Assembly (NCBI RefSeq): GCF_001613345.1
Contig: NZ_BDCE01000002.1
Coordinates: 1-43,953 of the forward strand
Length of the DNA: 43,953 nucleotides
Direction: 5' to 3'
Source: Nocardia uniformis NBRC 13702
GTDB lineage: Bacteria; Actinomycetota; Actinomycetes; Mycobacteriales; Mycobacteriaceae
Part shown: positions 1 to 8,494 of the stretch, piece by piece
How the letters are laid out: each line of letters opens with the position of its first letter
Numbering within the stretch: the first letter of the stretch is position 1
Made by a program: the position numbers and the translations under genes
Notes under the pieces: generated by a model
Databases searched by the model: none
What the model saw: only the letters and a program-made list of their open reading frames with translations
Told to the model about the DNA's origin: nothing

Positions 1-15
1 CATGCCGGGATGACG
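1..15. repeat. Right-arm remnant of the dispersed CGTCATTCCGGC-type inverted repeat
   Basis: The window opens with CATGCCGGGATGACG, which matches the right end of the element seen complete at 3114-3191 and 38092-38167 (GCATGCCGGAATGACG). The left arm would lie before the window. Identity rests on this short match only. Confidence 0.55.
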
Positions 16-54
16 AGGTTGGCTGGGACGACGGGCATGGCCGGGACGACGGGG

Positions 55-165
55 GGCGCCAGGACCGCCGAGGACGACCGCGACAACGGGAGGCACCAGG
101 ACCGCCGAGGACGACCGCGACAACCGGAGGCACCAGGACCGCCGAGGACGACCGCGACAACCGGA
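55..165. repeat. Three tandem 37-bp repeats
   Basis: Three head-to-tail 37-bp units run 55-91, 92-128 and 129-165. Each carries the core AGGACCGCCGAGGACGACCG; copies 2 and 3 are identical and copy 1 differs at a few bases. The units abut without spacers, so this is a minisatellite-like tract and not a CRISPR array. It lies downstream of the acyltransferase stop. A 37-bp period would shift frame, and no convincing protein covers it. The whole stretch 1-218 appears non-coding. Confidence 0.85.
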
Positions 166-218
166 GACGCCAGCATGGCGGGACGTGACCTGCATGACCG
201 GGGGTCCCGACTACGGGA

Positions 219-1469
219 TCAGCCGACGCGGCGGCGCGCCCAGCGGCGGCACGGCTCTTCGACGAGGGCGAAGCTCGCGGCGGCCAAGGGGATCGTGAAG
301 GCGATGGTGAGGACGAGGATCAGCGGGAAGTTGCCGCGGAACGGCACGATGCCGAAGACCGGGAAGACTATGGACAGCACGGCCAGGTGCCAGAGGAAGA
401 TGCCGTAGGACCAGCGGCCGAGGATTGCGGCGGCGCTGCTTTCCAGCCAGCGGTGCCGAATATCCGGTCGCAGCACCAGCGGGGCCAGCAGGGCGAAGCC
501 GAGGACCATGCCGAGCGCCATCTTCACGGCGTACTGCCACGGCTCGCCGCGGGTGAGGCCGGGCAGCCCACCCAGGTTGGTGGTGGAGAGCAGCATGGCC
601 AGCAGCGCCACCGACCACAGGATCCACTGGTTGCGGGCCAGCCGACGCAGGCGCGGCACCTCGAGGTCGGCGAGTTCGGCCAACAGCATGCCCGCCGCGA
701 ACCACGGCAGATATCCGGGCAGCCAGTTATCGGCGTGAATGGCCTCCGGGGTCGGCACCGGCAGGAGATTCCAGCCGAGACACACCAGACCCAGTGTCAG
801 CACCACCGGAACCCGCCACCGCGCCCGCGCTCCGCGCAACCACATCACGCTCCAGGCCAGCAGCGGCAGCAACAGGTAGAACGCCACCTCCACCGACAGA
901 CTCCACATTTGGGTGAGCCCATCGGTCAGGGTGAGCGGTACGAATACCTGCGTCAGACCGAGATTCGACAGCCAGACCCGGAATCCCGCCGTGTGCGCTG
1001 CGCTGGGCAGCAGGATCAGGACCGCGCACACCACCACCCAGTAGGCGGGGAGAATTCGGGCCGCGCGATGCAGCAGATACCGCCCGGCTGGCGGTGAGCT
1101 GCCGAGTCCACGCGCGGCGGCGGCGTGCGGCCGCCAGAGCAGATATCCGGACAGCGCGAAGAACACCGCGACCGCCATATCGAAGCGCTCCCACACCCGC
1201 CCGAGCACCGGCATACTCGTCGCGCCGGTCTGGAAGGCCACGTGAGTGACCACCACGCCGAGTGCGGCCATACCGCGCATACCTTCCAGCGCGGGCACGA
1301 ACCCGCCGACGCGGCGGGAGGTGCCGGGGTCCGCGACGACCGGCGTGTTATGCGTATTCGCTACCGACAGTTCGGAATCCCGGTCGATCGCATCCCCCGC
1401 GGCAGTGGAATGCCCCCCGAACCGGACCGGCCGGGCCGGTTCGGGGGACGAGTTCAGGGTTGCGGTCAT
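219..1469 (-). CDS. Acyltransferase 3 family (OafA/YrhL-like) membrane protein
   Basis: The 416-aa polytopic protein begins its domain with PALEGMRGMAALGVVVTH, the family signature whose Arg and His are functionally important. FFALSGYLLWRP follows, then about ten hydrophobic segments. Family members O-acylate envelope sugars or lipids using a cytoplasmic acyl donor; the substrate here is unknown. The first ~65 residues are polar and cytoplasmic. The ATG has GGAG 5 nt upstream. The gene is divergent from the DUF3068 gene, an arrangement I recall for Rv0228/Rv0227c in M. tuberculosis, so a role in the same envelope cluster is inferred. Confidence 0.9.
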   Translation of the reverse strand: MTATLNSSPEPARPVRFGGHSTAAGDAIDRDSELSVANTHNTPVVADPGTSRRVGGFVPALEGMRGMAALGVVVTHVAFQTGATSMPVLGRVWERFDMAVAVFFALSGYLLWRPHAAAARGLGSSPPAGRYLLHRAARILPAYWVVVCAVLILLPSAAHTAGFRVWLSNLGLTQVFVPLTLTDGLTQMWSLSVEVAFYLLLPLLAWSVMWLRGARARWRVPVVLTLGLVCLGWNLLPVPTPEAIHADNWLPGYLPWFAAGMLLAELADLEVPRLRRLARNQWILWSVALLAMLLSTTNLGGLPGLTRGEPWQYAVKMALGMVLGFALLAPLVLRPDIRHRWLESSAAAILGRWSYGIFLWHLAVLSIVFPVFGIVPFRGNFPLILVLTIAFTIPLAAASFALVEEPCRRWARRRVG

Positions 1470-1657
1470 AGGGCTCCAGTCTGCCTTGTCCGCCCATATG
1501 TGAGCACTCCGCGTTTGACTTAAGGCCGTTTCGCGGGAATTTCCGGCCTCGGCACAGCGTAAGGGCAGACCAGCCTGTTAGTGTCGGGGCTCACGCGTGC
1601 TGCGCGGCGACCGCAGTACCGCCGGAACGACCTGTTTTGACGACGAGGAGAACCCGC

Positions 1658-2824
1658 ATGGCACTGAGTGCCGGTACCAGAAGGACAGTGGCCTGCCTAC
1701 TCGTGGGGTTGGGCGCCTTGCTGCTCGTCGCTGCGGTGATGATCCCCACCTACACGGTCAAACAGCTCGCCAAGACGCCGCTCGACCTGGAGATCACCAC
1801 TGTAGCGACCACCGCGCCGGATAAGCCCGGCGAAGTCCTCGACGCCACGTCGCTGACCTCGCCCGAGGGCTCGGCGAAGGTCGACACCGGCGTCCCGCTG
1901 TTCTCGCAGCGCTTCGTGACCATCGAGGATCCGGTCAGCGCCGACGTGCTGACCATCCAGGCCGGTCAGACTTTGCGCCGCACCGACAAGCAGGGTGACA
2001 CCGGACTGCTGACCGCGTCCATCGACCGCGTCACCGTGGACCGCAAGACCGGTGAGCCGGTCGACGAGGTGGACGGCGGCCCGAACGGCGCCATCGGTGC
2101 CACCGTCGACAAGAACGGTCAGACCGTGATGGATCCGGTGCAGCACGTCGGTCTGCAATACCGCTTCCCGCTGGGCACGGAGAAGAAGGACTACCCCTAC
2201 TTCGATATGAACGCGCGGCAGACCCACGACATCAAGTTCGTCGAAGAGACCGAGATCAACAGCACGAAGGTCTACCACTTCCAGCAGTCCATCGCGCCCG
2301 TCGATCTGTCGACCGTGGTCAACAGCCCCGCCAATAAGCTCTCCCTGCCCGCCGCCAAGTGGGGCGTGGAAGGCGGCGAGGAGCCGGTGACCATGTCGCG
2401 TTGGTACACCAACGTCCGCGACCTGTGGGTGGAGCCCGAGACCGGTACCGTCGTCAAGGGTGGCGAGCAGATCCACCAGTACTACGCCCGCAGCGCCGAC
2501 AAGCCGGAAGTGACCGTCCTCAAGGGCGACCTCGTCTTCGACGAGAACACCGTCGAATCGCAGATCTCGGTGGCCAAGGAGAATATCGACAAGCTGGCCG
2601 TCTACGGTCGCGTCCTGCCGATCGCCTTCGGTGTGCTCGGCGCCATCGCGCTGATCGCGGGCCTGGTGCTCGGCCTGTTCGGCAGTCGGGGTACCCCGGC
2701 TCGGGCGGGTGGTGCCCGCACGGGTACGCCGCGTCAGACGCCGCCGAATCCGGGTCAGGGGCAGCCGTTCTCGGAAGCGCCGACCCAGCAGATCGACATC
2801 AGCAAGAGCGATAAGCAGCCCTGA
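1658..2824 (+). CDS. DUF3068 (PorA-family) membrane-anchored protein
   Basis: The protein has 388 aa: an N-terminal membrane segment (ACLLVGLGALLLVAAVM), a long extracytoplasmic domain, a second membrane segment near residues 320-342 (FGVLGAIALIAGLVLGLFG) and a short polar tail. This is the DUF3068 architecture, as in Rv0227c. Biochemical function is not established; the name PorA family comes from corynebacterial relatives. ATG at 1658 is preferred over TTG at 1637 because GAGGAG sits about 7 nt before it. A strong hairpin follows, so the gene probably ends its transcript. Neighbouring acyltransferase, flippase and glycosyltransferase genes suggest envelope glycan or glycolipid work. Confidence 0.88.
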   Translation: MALSAGTRRTVACLLVGLGALLLVAAVMIPTYTVKQLAKTPLDLEITTVATTAPDKPGEVLDATSLTSPEGSAKVDTGVPLFSQRFVTIEDPVSADVLTIQAGQTLRRTDKQGDTGLLTASIDRVTVDRKTGEPVDEVDGGPNGAIGATVDKNGQTVMDPVQHVGLQYRFPLGTEKKDYPYFDMNARQTHDIKFVEETEINSTKVYHFQQSIAPVDLSTVVNSPANKLSLPAAKWGVEGGEEPVTMSRWYTNVRDLWVEPETGTVVKGGEQIHQYYARSADKPEVTVLKGDLVFDENTVESQISVAKENIDKLAVYGRVLPIAFGVLGAIALIAGLVLGLFGSRGTPARAGGARTGTPRQTPPNPGQGQPFSEAPTQQIDISKSDKQP

Positions 2825-2841
2825 TCGGCCGAACTGACATC

Positions 2842-2880
2842 GAAGCGGCTCCCCACCTTTCACAGGTGGGGAGCCGCTTC
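2842..2880. terminator. Rho-independent-like hairpin after the DUF3068 gene
   Basis: A perfect 16-bp stem, GAAGCGGCTCCCCACC with its complement, encloses a 7-nt loop. It begins 17 nt after the stop codon. There is no long T tract, as is common in high-GC actinomycetes. It could act in both directions. Confidence 0.85.
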
Positions 2881-3022
2881 GCTTTCGGAATGGTCGCGCC
2901 GGACTACCCCCTGAATGCCCCTACCCTTGGGGGTTCGCCACCCTCCCGCATGCAGCTGTGCCATCCGCCTACCGGGATCGAAACCGAGATCGGCGATGTC
3001 GCCTGTCCGCCTGCGTCATTCC

Positions 3023-3082
3023 GACGCGCCGCCTCCCCATCCGACGCGCCGCCTCCCCATCCGACATGCCGCCTCCCCATCC
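3023..3082. repeat. Three tandem 20-bp repeats
   Basis: The unit GACGCGCCGCCTCCCCATCC occurs at 3023-3042 and 3043-3062, and with GACATG for GACGCG at 3063-3082. A partial fourth unit starts at 3083. The tract is preceded by GTCATTCCGACG, a variant half of the dispersed inverted repeat, and followed by two 21-bp repeats that hold the same half. It lies between two convergent genes. Confidence 0.85.
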
Positions 3083-3090
3083 GACGCCCA

Positions 3091-3132
3091 CTCGTCATTC
3101 CGGCGTGCCCTCTCGTCATTCCGGCGTGCGTT
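3091..3132. repeat. Two tandem 21-bp copies of the dispersed element's left end
   Basis: CTCGTCATTCCGGCGTGC occurs twice head to tail, at 3091-3111 and 3112-3132. The second copy is the start of the full inverted element. The left end therefore appears to have been duplicated locally. Confidence 0.75.
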
Positions 3133-3191
3133 TGGCCGGAATCCACACCTCCGCAGAAGTGGATCCCGGCCAAAAGCAGGCCGGGATGACG
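3114..3191. repeat. Full copy of the dispersed inverted repeat
   Basis: Imperfect arms of about 33 bp run from CGTCATTCCGGC through GGCCGGAATCCAC to GTGGATCCCGGCC and end at GGCCGGGATGACG, around a ~12-nt loop. Other copies are at 38092-38167 (full), 6946-6983 (compact), 25876-25908 (right arm) and 1-15 (end). No ORF lies within it, so it behaves like a REP- or MITE-type intergenic repeat. Confidence 0.8.
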
Positions 3192-3210
3192 GACCGCGGC
3201 GATGCCGGGT

Positions 3211-4539
3211 TCACCCCCGGTGCAGGCGATTCGCCGCCGGTGCGACCCGAGTGGCGCTCAGCGCGATGGCCGCGATAACGACCGTGGTGATCGCCACGGT
3301 GACGGTGGCGATGGTGATCAGCCCGAGTACGGAATGGGCAAGCGTGAGCATGGCGGTGATTCCGGCGGCCAGCCCTATCCAGGTGAGGGCTGCCGGGGCG
3401 GTGCGGTCGGCCGCGATCGCGGATAGCAGCGCGCCCTGCAGGACGGCGAGCAGCGCGCCATCGAGGGCGAACAGCCAGAGCGTGCCCTGCACCGGGGCGT
3501 AGTCCTGTCCGGCGAACAGTGGGGCGAGTGGGGCGGCGATCGCCGCGCCGAGGACCGCGAGCACACCGATCCCGGATAGCACCGCGAGCGCCGATCGAAT
3601 CGCCTGCGCGGAATGCTGTGGCTGTGCCATCCGTGGATACAGCACCACGCCGACGGCCTGCGGTAGCCAGAACGCGATCTTGGTGGCGACCGCGCCGAGG
3701 GCGTATCGCCCGGCATCATCGGTTTCGAGCACAATCCGGGACACGATCAGATCCGCGGAGGACAGGGCCATGAGTGCGGCTTGCAGCTGCGCCGCGCGGA
3801 GCACGGGTACGACACCCCAGGCCGTATCGTTCGCGGACTCCCCGGCTGCGCCCGGAGTTCCGAGACTGTCGGCGGGCCGGTCGGGGCCACTCCGAATGCC
3901 GCGCGAATCAGGGCCGCCCGAAGCGGCTCCCGCCGCGAACCGCGCGCCCACACTCGCCGCCGCGATACCGGCGGCAGCGGCCCACAGTGCGGCAGCGGTC
4001 CCGCCGCCCGCCGCCAGCACAATGACAGCCGGCGTCACCCGCAAGATCCCCGCCCCGCCGAGCACCATGGCCAGCTCACGGAACCGCCTGTGCCCCTGCA
4101 GAATCCCCTGCTCCCCCGACAGCAGCACCAGTACCGGCGCGGCCCCCAACGCCGCCGCCGAAGCCCCCACTCCCACCTTCAATACCGAACTCACCACGGG
4201 CACGAGCAGCACCGCCACCGCCGCCACCAGCGCCGCACACCGCCAAGCCACGCCACGCGCCGCCCCCACCGACGCACCCCGCACAACTTCGCGTGCCACC
4301 ACGTTCTGCAACGCCAACGCCGGAACAGCGCACAACAACTGCACGGCCATCAAACTCGCGAACGGGCTGTATCCCCCGACCCCCAACCACCGGCTGGCCA
4401 GCAGCTGCAGCAGATACCCGGCCACATTGGCCGTCATCGCCCCAACCGTCACCAACGTCAGATCCGCGACAACAGGCAGACGGCGTACAGCGGACACAAC
4501 GGCAATGCTCCCACCCGCCCCCACCAGGCTCATCCCCAC
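3211..4539 (-). CDS. MOP-superfamily (Wzx-like) polysaccharide flippase
   Basis: This roughly 440-residue protein has 12-14 hydrophobic segments and a typical MOP opening, with a loop of small and polar residues and then ASRWLGVGGYSPFASLMA. Family members flip lipid-linked oligosaccharides across the plasma membrane. The start is uncertain: GTG at 4539 has GGGGAAG about 6 nt upstream, while TTG 4557 and ATG 4531-4533 are alternatives. The gene sits between homologues of what I recall as adjacent M. tuberculosis genes (Rv0226c, Rv0227c), so it looks inserted or lineage-specific. It is divergent from the polytopic protein at 4953. A glycosyltransferase and an acyltransferase nearby support a shared glycan pathway (inference). 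Confidence 0.78.
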   Translation of the reverse strand: MGMSLVGAGGSIAVVSAVRRLPVVADLTLVTVGAMTANVAGYLLQLLASRWLGVGGYSPFASLMAVQLLCAVPALALQNVVAREVVRGASVGAARGVAWRCAALVAAVAVLLVPVVSSVLKVGVGASAAALGAAPVLVLLSGEQGILQGHRRFRELAMVLGGAGILRVTPAVIVLAAGGGTAAALWAAAAGIAAASVGARFAAGAASGGPDSRGIRSGPDRPADSLGTPGAAGESANDTAWGVVPVLRAAQLQAALMALSSADLIVSRIVLETDDAGRYALGAVATKIAFWLPQAVGVVLYPRMAQPQHSAQAIRSALAVLSGIGVLAVLGAAIAAPLAPLFAGQDYAPVQGTLWLFALDGALLAVLQGALLSAIAADRTAPAALTWIGLAAGITAMLTLAHSVLGLITIATVTVAITTVVIAAIALSATRVAPAANRLHRG

Positions 4540-4573
4540 CCCGAGCTTCCCCCGCAAAGTTGGGCAGAGAACA

Positions 4574-4650
4574 GACCGCGCGGTCAGGGGGACATGGTGG
4601 CGGCAACGCCCGAGTGCTCCCCGCCCTCATGTCCCCCTGACCGATCGGTC
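4574..4650. promoter_or_regulatory. Large inverted repeat with two 12-bp palindromes in a divergent promoter region
   Basis: Two 23-bp arms, 4574-4596 and 4628-4650, are inverted copies with only two mismatches. Each arm contains its own 12-bp palindrome, GACCGCGCGGTC or GACCGATCGGTC, followed by AGGGGGACATG (or its complement). The arms flank a 31-nt centre. The position between divergent start codons and the GACCGNNCGGTC shape resemble a paired TetR-type operator. A cruciform or small mobile repeat is the alternative. The rest of 4540-4952 shows no gene. Confidence 0.6.
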
Positions 4651-4952
4651 TCCTTCGTTCTTGTTGTTTGTGGTCTCGGAACGGGACCACAGCCAGCCAG
4701 CCAGGCTGGAATGCGGAGATGACGGCTCTCAACTGGGGAGCCCGGGTCGGGTACGGCACACGACGTCACCACACTGATTTGTCATTTGCTTCTCCCGAAT
4801 ACCGCTGGAACCGCAGCGCCCTCTCTCGACTTGGCCACGTAGGCCCCGAGAACAGCAGTTGGTCGCCCACCCGGCCAGAACCGTACCCACTCCACGCGCC
4901 TCCGGTCGGGCGCTCCGGCCGAACCCACAGCGGTGAACGTAGGGTGCTGGAC

Positions 4953-6896
4953 GTGACAGCGGTCGGTAACAAGCGGCAATGGTTGGGGCTGGTGCCCGCC
5001 GGGTACAGCCTGACACTGGCGCTTGTGGTGCTCGGGCCATTGCTGAGGTCGGGGTACTTACTGTTGCGGGATGCGGTCAGCACGCCGCGGTCGTATCTGA
5101 CCGATGCGGCATTGGGCGTAGGGGACGCTGCGCCGCGGGCGGTACCGCAGGACGCACTCGTCGCCGCGGTGTCGTCGGTGGTCGATGGCGGATTCCTGGT
5201 AAAGGCCATTCTGGTGGCGGCGCTGTGGTTGGCGGGGTGGGGAGCCGCGGTACTGGCGCGCGAACTGCTTCGCGTCGCGCTCGGTCCGCAGCTGGTCGCG
5301 GCCACGGTCGCGGTGTGGAATCCGTATGTCGGCGAGCGACTCCTGCAAGGGCATTGGAGTCTGCTGACCGGGTATGCGGCGCTGCCGTGGATTGCGGTGC
5401 TGGCCAATCGCCTGCGCGGCGACCGAGATTCGGAGCCGGGTGACCGGTTCGATCGGGTGCGGCTGTGGGCAATACTCGGCGGCTGTTGGGCCGCAGCCGG
5501 TTTGACACCGACCGGCTCGCTGCTCGCCGGATTGACGGGGCTCCTGCTGGTGGGGCGGCGCAATCTCATTGGGGCGGCGGCACTGTGGGTGGCGACGGCG
5601 TTGCCGTGGCTGACAGCCACCGCGCTGTCCGGGGCCGGGGGCGACCCGTCGGATCCGGCCGGGGTGGCGGCCTTCGCGGCCCGCGCCGAACCCGGACTGG
5701 GGACGATCGGCAGTCTGGCCGGATTGGGTGGAATCTGGAACAGCACAGCGGTACCGGACTCGCGCACCACGATTTTCGCGCTGATCGGGACATTGATACT
5801 GCTCACCATGGTGGTCTCGGGCCTGCGCCGGGTCGCCACCGAAGGCGATCGCAATACCCTGCACGTCCGTCGAATTCTGTTGGTACTGGCCGCTATCGCG
5901 ATCGTGCTGCCCGCTCTCGGGGCGACCGGATGGGGACTCGCGGCGGGCGAGTTCCTCGTTGTCCACGTGCCCGGAGCGGGTCTACTTCGGGACACCCAGA
6001 AGTATGTGGCCCTCGCCGTCCCCGCATTCGCCCTGTGCGCGGCCGCCGGATGTGGGGTCCTCGCCGAGAAATTGGCCGGGCGCGGTCGGATGCCCGCCCA
6101 GTCGCATTCCGAGGCGGAATCTCGCGCGCACCGAAATCCGGCACCCGGGAGCACCGACGAGCCCAGTGCCCCAACGGAACTCGCAACAACCGCAACCAAC
6201 GGCGATCGGCTCGAATCGGCCACCGACACCGCCGGAATCAGTCCGAAGACCCCCTACCTCGCGGCGCTCTTCATCGCACTGCTGATCGCCGCCCTGCCCG
6301 ACCTGGCCTGGGGCGTCGGCGGAGCCCTGCGCCCAGTGCACTACCCGCCCGGCTGGCAGCGCGTCGCCACCCTGGTGGATACCCCCGGTGATATCGCGGT
6401 CCTCCCCGGTGGCATGTTCCGCAAATTCCGTTATTCCGGTTCTGCTCCGGTTCTCGACCCCGCCCCCCGCATGCTCCCCCGCGACGTCCTGCAAACCGGT
6501 GAACTACCGGTCCGGGGCGCGACGGTCACCGGCGAAGGCGCCCGCGCCCGCGAGGTCGAACAGCTCCTCCTGCGCGGCGGCTCCCCCACCGCCCTGGCCC
6601 GCCTCGGCGTCGGCTGGGTGCTGGTCGAAGGCGAAACCCCCGGCCCCCTGGGCGAATCGAAAACCACCCTGGCACAACTGACCCCGGTCTACACCGACCC
6701 GGCCGTCCAGCTCTACCGCATCCCCGGCCCCATCACCGACCACGACGCCACCCCCACCGCCCGCCGCACCGCCGGAGCCGCCCACCTCCTCTGGGCCGCC
6801 CTCCTCGCCACCGGTGTCCTCGCCGCGATCACACCCACCCGCCACCGCAACCGCCCACAGGAACCATCGGCATCAACAGAACCATCCACCACCTGA
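4953..6896 (+). CDS. Large polytopic membrane protein (Rv0226c-like, possible GT-C fold)
   Basis: The 647-aa protein has many hydrophobic helices, a first extracytoplasmic loop rich in charged and aromatic residues, and the loop NPYVGERLLQGHW that recalls GT-C glycosyltransferases. A long polar insert spans about residues 380-425. The C-terminal third holds a soluble domain and then a final helix. Length and position match my memory of Rv0226c. GT-C activity is an inference; no catalytic Asp motif is certain. GTG at 4953 is chosen because the upstream in-frame region reads as non-coding; GTG 4944 is an alternative. The neighbouring flippase and glycosyltransferase suggest lipid-linked sugar metabolism. 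Confidence 0.75.
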   Translation: MTAVGNKRQWLGLVPAGYSLTLALVVLGPLLRSGYLLLRDAVSTPRSYLTDAALGVGDAAPRAVPQDALVAAVSSVVDGGFLVKAILVAALWLAGWGAAVLARELLRVALGPQLVAATVAVWNPYVGERLLQGHWSLLTGYAALPWIAVLANRLRGDRDSEPGDRFDRVRLWAILGGCWAAAGLTPTGSLLAGLTGLLLVGRRNLIGAAALWVATALPWLTATALSGAGGDPSDPAGVAAFAARAEPGLGTIGSLAGLGGIWNSTAVPDSRTTIFALIGTLILLTMVVSGLRRVATEGDRNTLHVRRILLVLAAIAIVLPALGATGWGLAAGEFLVVHVPGAGLLRDTQKYVALAVPAFALCAAAGCGVLAEKLAGRGRMPAQSHSEAESRAHRNPAPGSTDEPSAPTELATTATNGDRLESATDTAGISPKTPYLAALFIALLIAALPDLAWGVGGALRPVHYPPGWQRVATLVDTPGDIAVLPGGMFRKFRYSGSAPVLDPAPRMLPRDVLQTGELPVRGATVTGEGARAREVEQLLLRGGSPTALARLGVGWVLVEGETPGPLGESKTTLAQLTPVYTDPAVQLYRIPGPITDHDATPTARRTAGAAHLLWAALLATGVLAAITPTRHRNRPQEPSASTEPSTT

Positions 6897-6945
6897 TCTC
6901 GAAGACGCCGAATCCGCGGCGGCCGATTCGCCGCCCAGCCGCCTT

Positions 6946-6983
6946 CGTCATTCCGGCGTGTATGTGGCCGGGCCGCGATGACG
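6946..6983. repeat. Compact copy of the dispersed inverted repeat
   Basis: CGTCATTCCGGCGTG starts the copy and GCGATGACG closes it, but the centre is shortened to a single GTGGCCGGGCC segment. It lies about 50 bp after the stop of the polytopic protein, between convergent genes. Confidence 0.65.
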
Positions 6984-7009
6984 GGGCGGTTCGGTCGCGA
7001 AACGTGCGG

Positions 7010-7133
7010 TACTTCCGGCCACCTGCTCAGGAATGGTGCGCTGGCGCGGCGGCCACAAGACGAAGACACGATCACCTCGGCCGACCGCTGTCAGCGGCGC
7101 GAAGCCCACGTGAGCGAAATACGCTGCGGCTAG
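7010..7133 (-). pseudogene. Possible C-terminal remnant of a GNAT-like protein
   Basis: Directly after the glycosyltransferase stop, one minus-strand frame reads AAYFAHVGFAPL, then GDRVFVLWP and a few more residues. The 'YF..VGF.P' and 'RVFVLW' patterns resemble the end of a GCN5-type acetyltransferase. There is no start codon of its own, and upstream this frame lies out of phase inside the glycosyltransferase. It may be a decayed gene end or chance similarity. Confidence 0.25.
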
Positions 7134-8347
7134 GACTGGTTCGCTGCTGCGGTGGCGACCAAACCGGAGACTCGGTTGCCTCGGGCGACGGCTGCCAGGA
7201 CCTCGTAGACGCCGTTTCCGGTTTGCTCCCAGGAGAATTCGTGGGCGCGGGTGCGGGCTTTTTCGCCGAGGACGGTGCGGGTGTCGGGTTCGGTGAGTAG
7301 GTCGCCGACGGCTTCGGTGAGTTGGGTGGGGTCGTCGACCAGTAGGCCGGTGACGCCGTCGACTATGGAGTCGGTGAGGCCGCGTGAGCTGCGGTAGCCG
7401 ATGGTCGGGACGCCGTGCTGGGCCGCTTCGATAACGGCTAGGCCCCAGCCTTCCTTGCGGGAGGGCAGGACGTGGACCCAGGCGCGGGCGAGGAGTTCGT
7501 GTTTGCGGGTTTCGTCCACATGGCCGTGGAAGGTGACCGCTTCGGCGATACCGAGGCGGTGGGCGTGGGCCTTCAGGTTGTCGGCCCACCAGCCGCCGCC
7601 GATAACGTCCAGGTGCAGGTTCGGGATACCCGGGCGCAGGGTGGCGACGGCATTGAGCGCGTCCTCGATCTGCTTGTGCGGGACCAGGCGGGACAGCACC
7701 ACAATGCTCGGGTGTGCGGTGCGGGTGGCGTCGGATCCGGCGGCCACCTGCGCGGGCACCGGTTCGGCACCATTGCGGACCACGGCGACGCGCGACTGCT
7801 CGACGCCGAGTGCGGCCAACTCCTCCGCCGACGGCAGGGAAACGGTCAGGTACTGGTTGTGGCGGTGCACCCGTGGCGACAGCCGGGATTCGATCCACCA
7901 GCCGATCCGTCCGACCAGGCGGCCCGCCACCGGCCACTGCTCCCGATGCCCGTGATGCACCAGCACCACCGTCGGCGCGGCGGCAGCGGCACGGGCGAAG
8001 AAGGGAATCCCGTTCTGCGTGTCGATTACCGCATCCGGCCGCAGCCCCTTGAGCGGCCCGACTCCGAACCGACCCAGCGCGATAGCGGCGAGCGCTCGCG
8101 GGTACACGGTGTAGCGGCCCCCGGCCCGGCTGATCTCGATTCCGTCGACCCGCTCGCGCTTCGGCGCACCCGGATATCCGGCGGTCCGCAGGGTGACCTT
8201 CACGCCCCGCGCGGCCAAATGCGCCCCGACCTGCTCCAAATACCGCTCACTACCCCCGCCTTGCGGATGTCCGGTGTCGCGCCAGCACAGCAGCAGCACT
8301 TCACGCACGGGCTTCTCCAGGTCGTTCTCACGGGAATAGACAGACAA
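7130..8347 (-). CDS. Family 4 glycosyltransferase (GT-B, Rv0225-like)
   Basis: The 405-aa protein has an N-terminal GT-B acceptor domain (GHPQGGGSERYLEQ, VHHGHREQW) and a C-terminal GT1-type domain. The latter includes SRLVPHKQ, the donor-binding Lys region, and PSRKEGWGLAVIEAAQHGVPTI with the conserved E-x7-E pair. It should transfer a sugar from a nucleotide donor at the cytoplasmic membrane face; donor and acceptor are unknown. The start is taken as TTG 8347 because GGTGGAG sits 4 nt upstream. The gene is divergent from the methyltransferase, as I recall for Rv0225/Rv0224c. Confidence 0.88.
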   Translation of the reverse strand: MSVYSRENDLEKPVREVLLLCWRDTGHPQGGGSERYLEQVGAHLAARGVKVTLRTAGYPGAPKRERVDGIEISRAGGRYTVYPRALAAIALGRFGVGPLKGLRPDAVIDTQNGIPFFARAAAAAPTVVLVHHGHREQWPVAGRLVGRIGWWIESRLSPRVHRHNQYLTVSLPSAEELAALGVEQSRVAVVRNGAEPVPAQVAAGSDATRTAHPSIVVLSRLVPHKQIEDALNAVATLRPGIPNLHLDVIGGGWWADNLKAHAHRLGIAEAVTFHGHVDETRKHELLARAWVHVLPSRKEGWGLAVIEAAQHGVPTIGYRSSRGLTDSIVDGVTGLLVDDPTQLTEAVGDLLTEPDTRTVLGEKARTRAHEFSWEQTGNGVYEVLAAVARGNRVSGLVATAAANQS

Positions 8348-8494
8348 CGGGCTCCACCCTAACTGCCCACGCCTTTTCCCGGACCGTCAGTGGTCACTCG
8401 ACCAAACCAACCGCCCCCTATTGGCGGCTCGACGGCGGCGAATAGGTATGGGCGGGCAATGTCGCTACCGGGTCGCTGTGCGAGACTCGCTGCC

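Noticed and set aside
55..165. CRISPR-like array
   Set aside because: The 37-bp units abut without spacers and only three exist, so it is a tandem repeat.
16..408. Plus-strand ORF across the 37-bp repeats
   Set aside because: Its content follows the repeat composition, it runs antisense into the acyltransferase and it has no ribosome-binding site.
6948..7937. 329-codon minus-strand frame
   Set aside because: Most of it is out of phase within the glycosyltransferase. Only the last ~40 codons beyond that gene look protein-like, and these are listed as a weak remnant.
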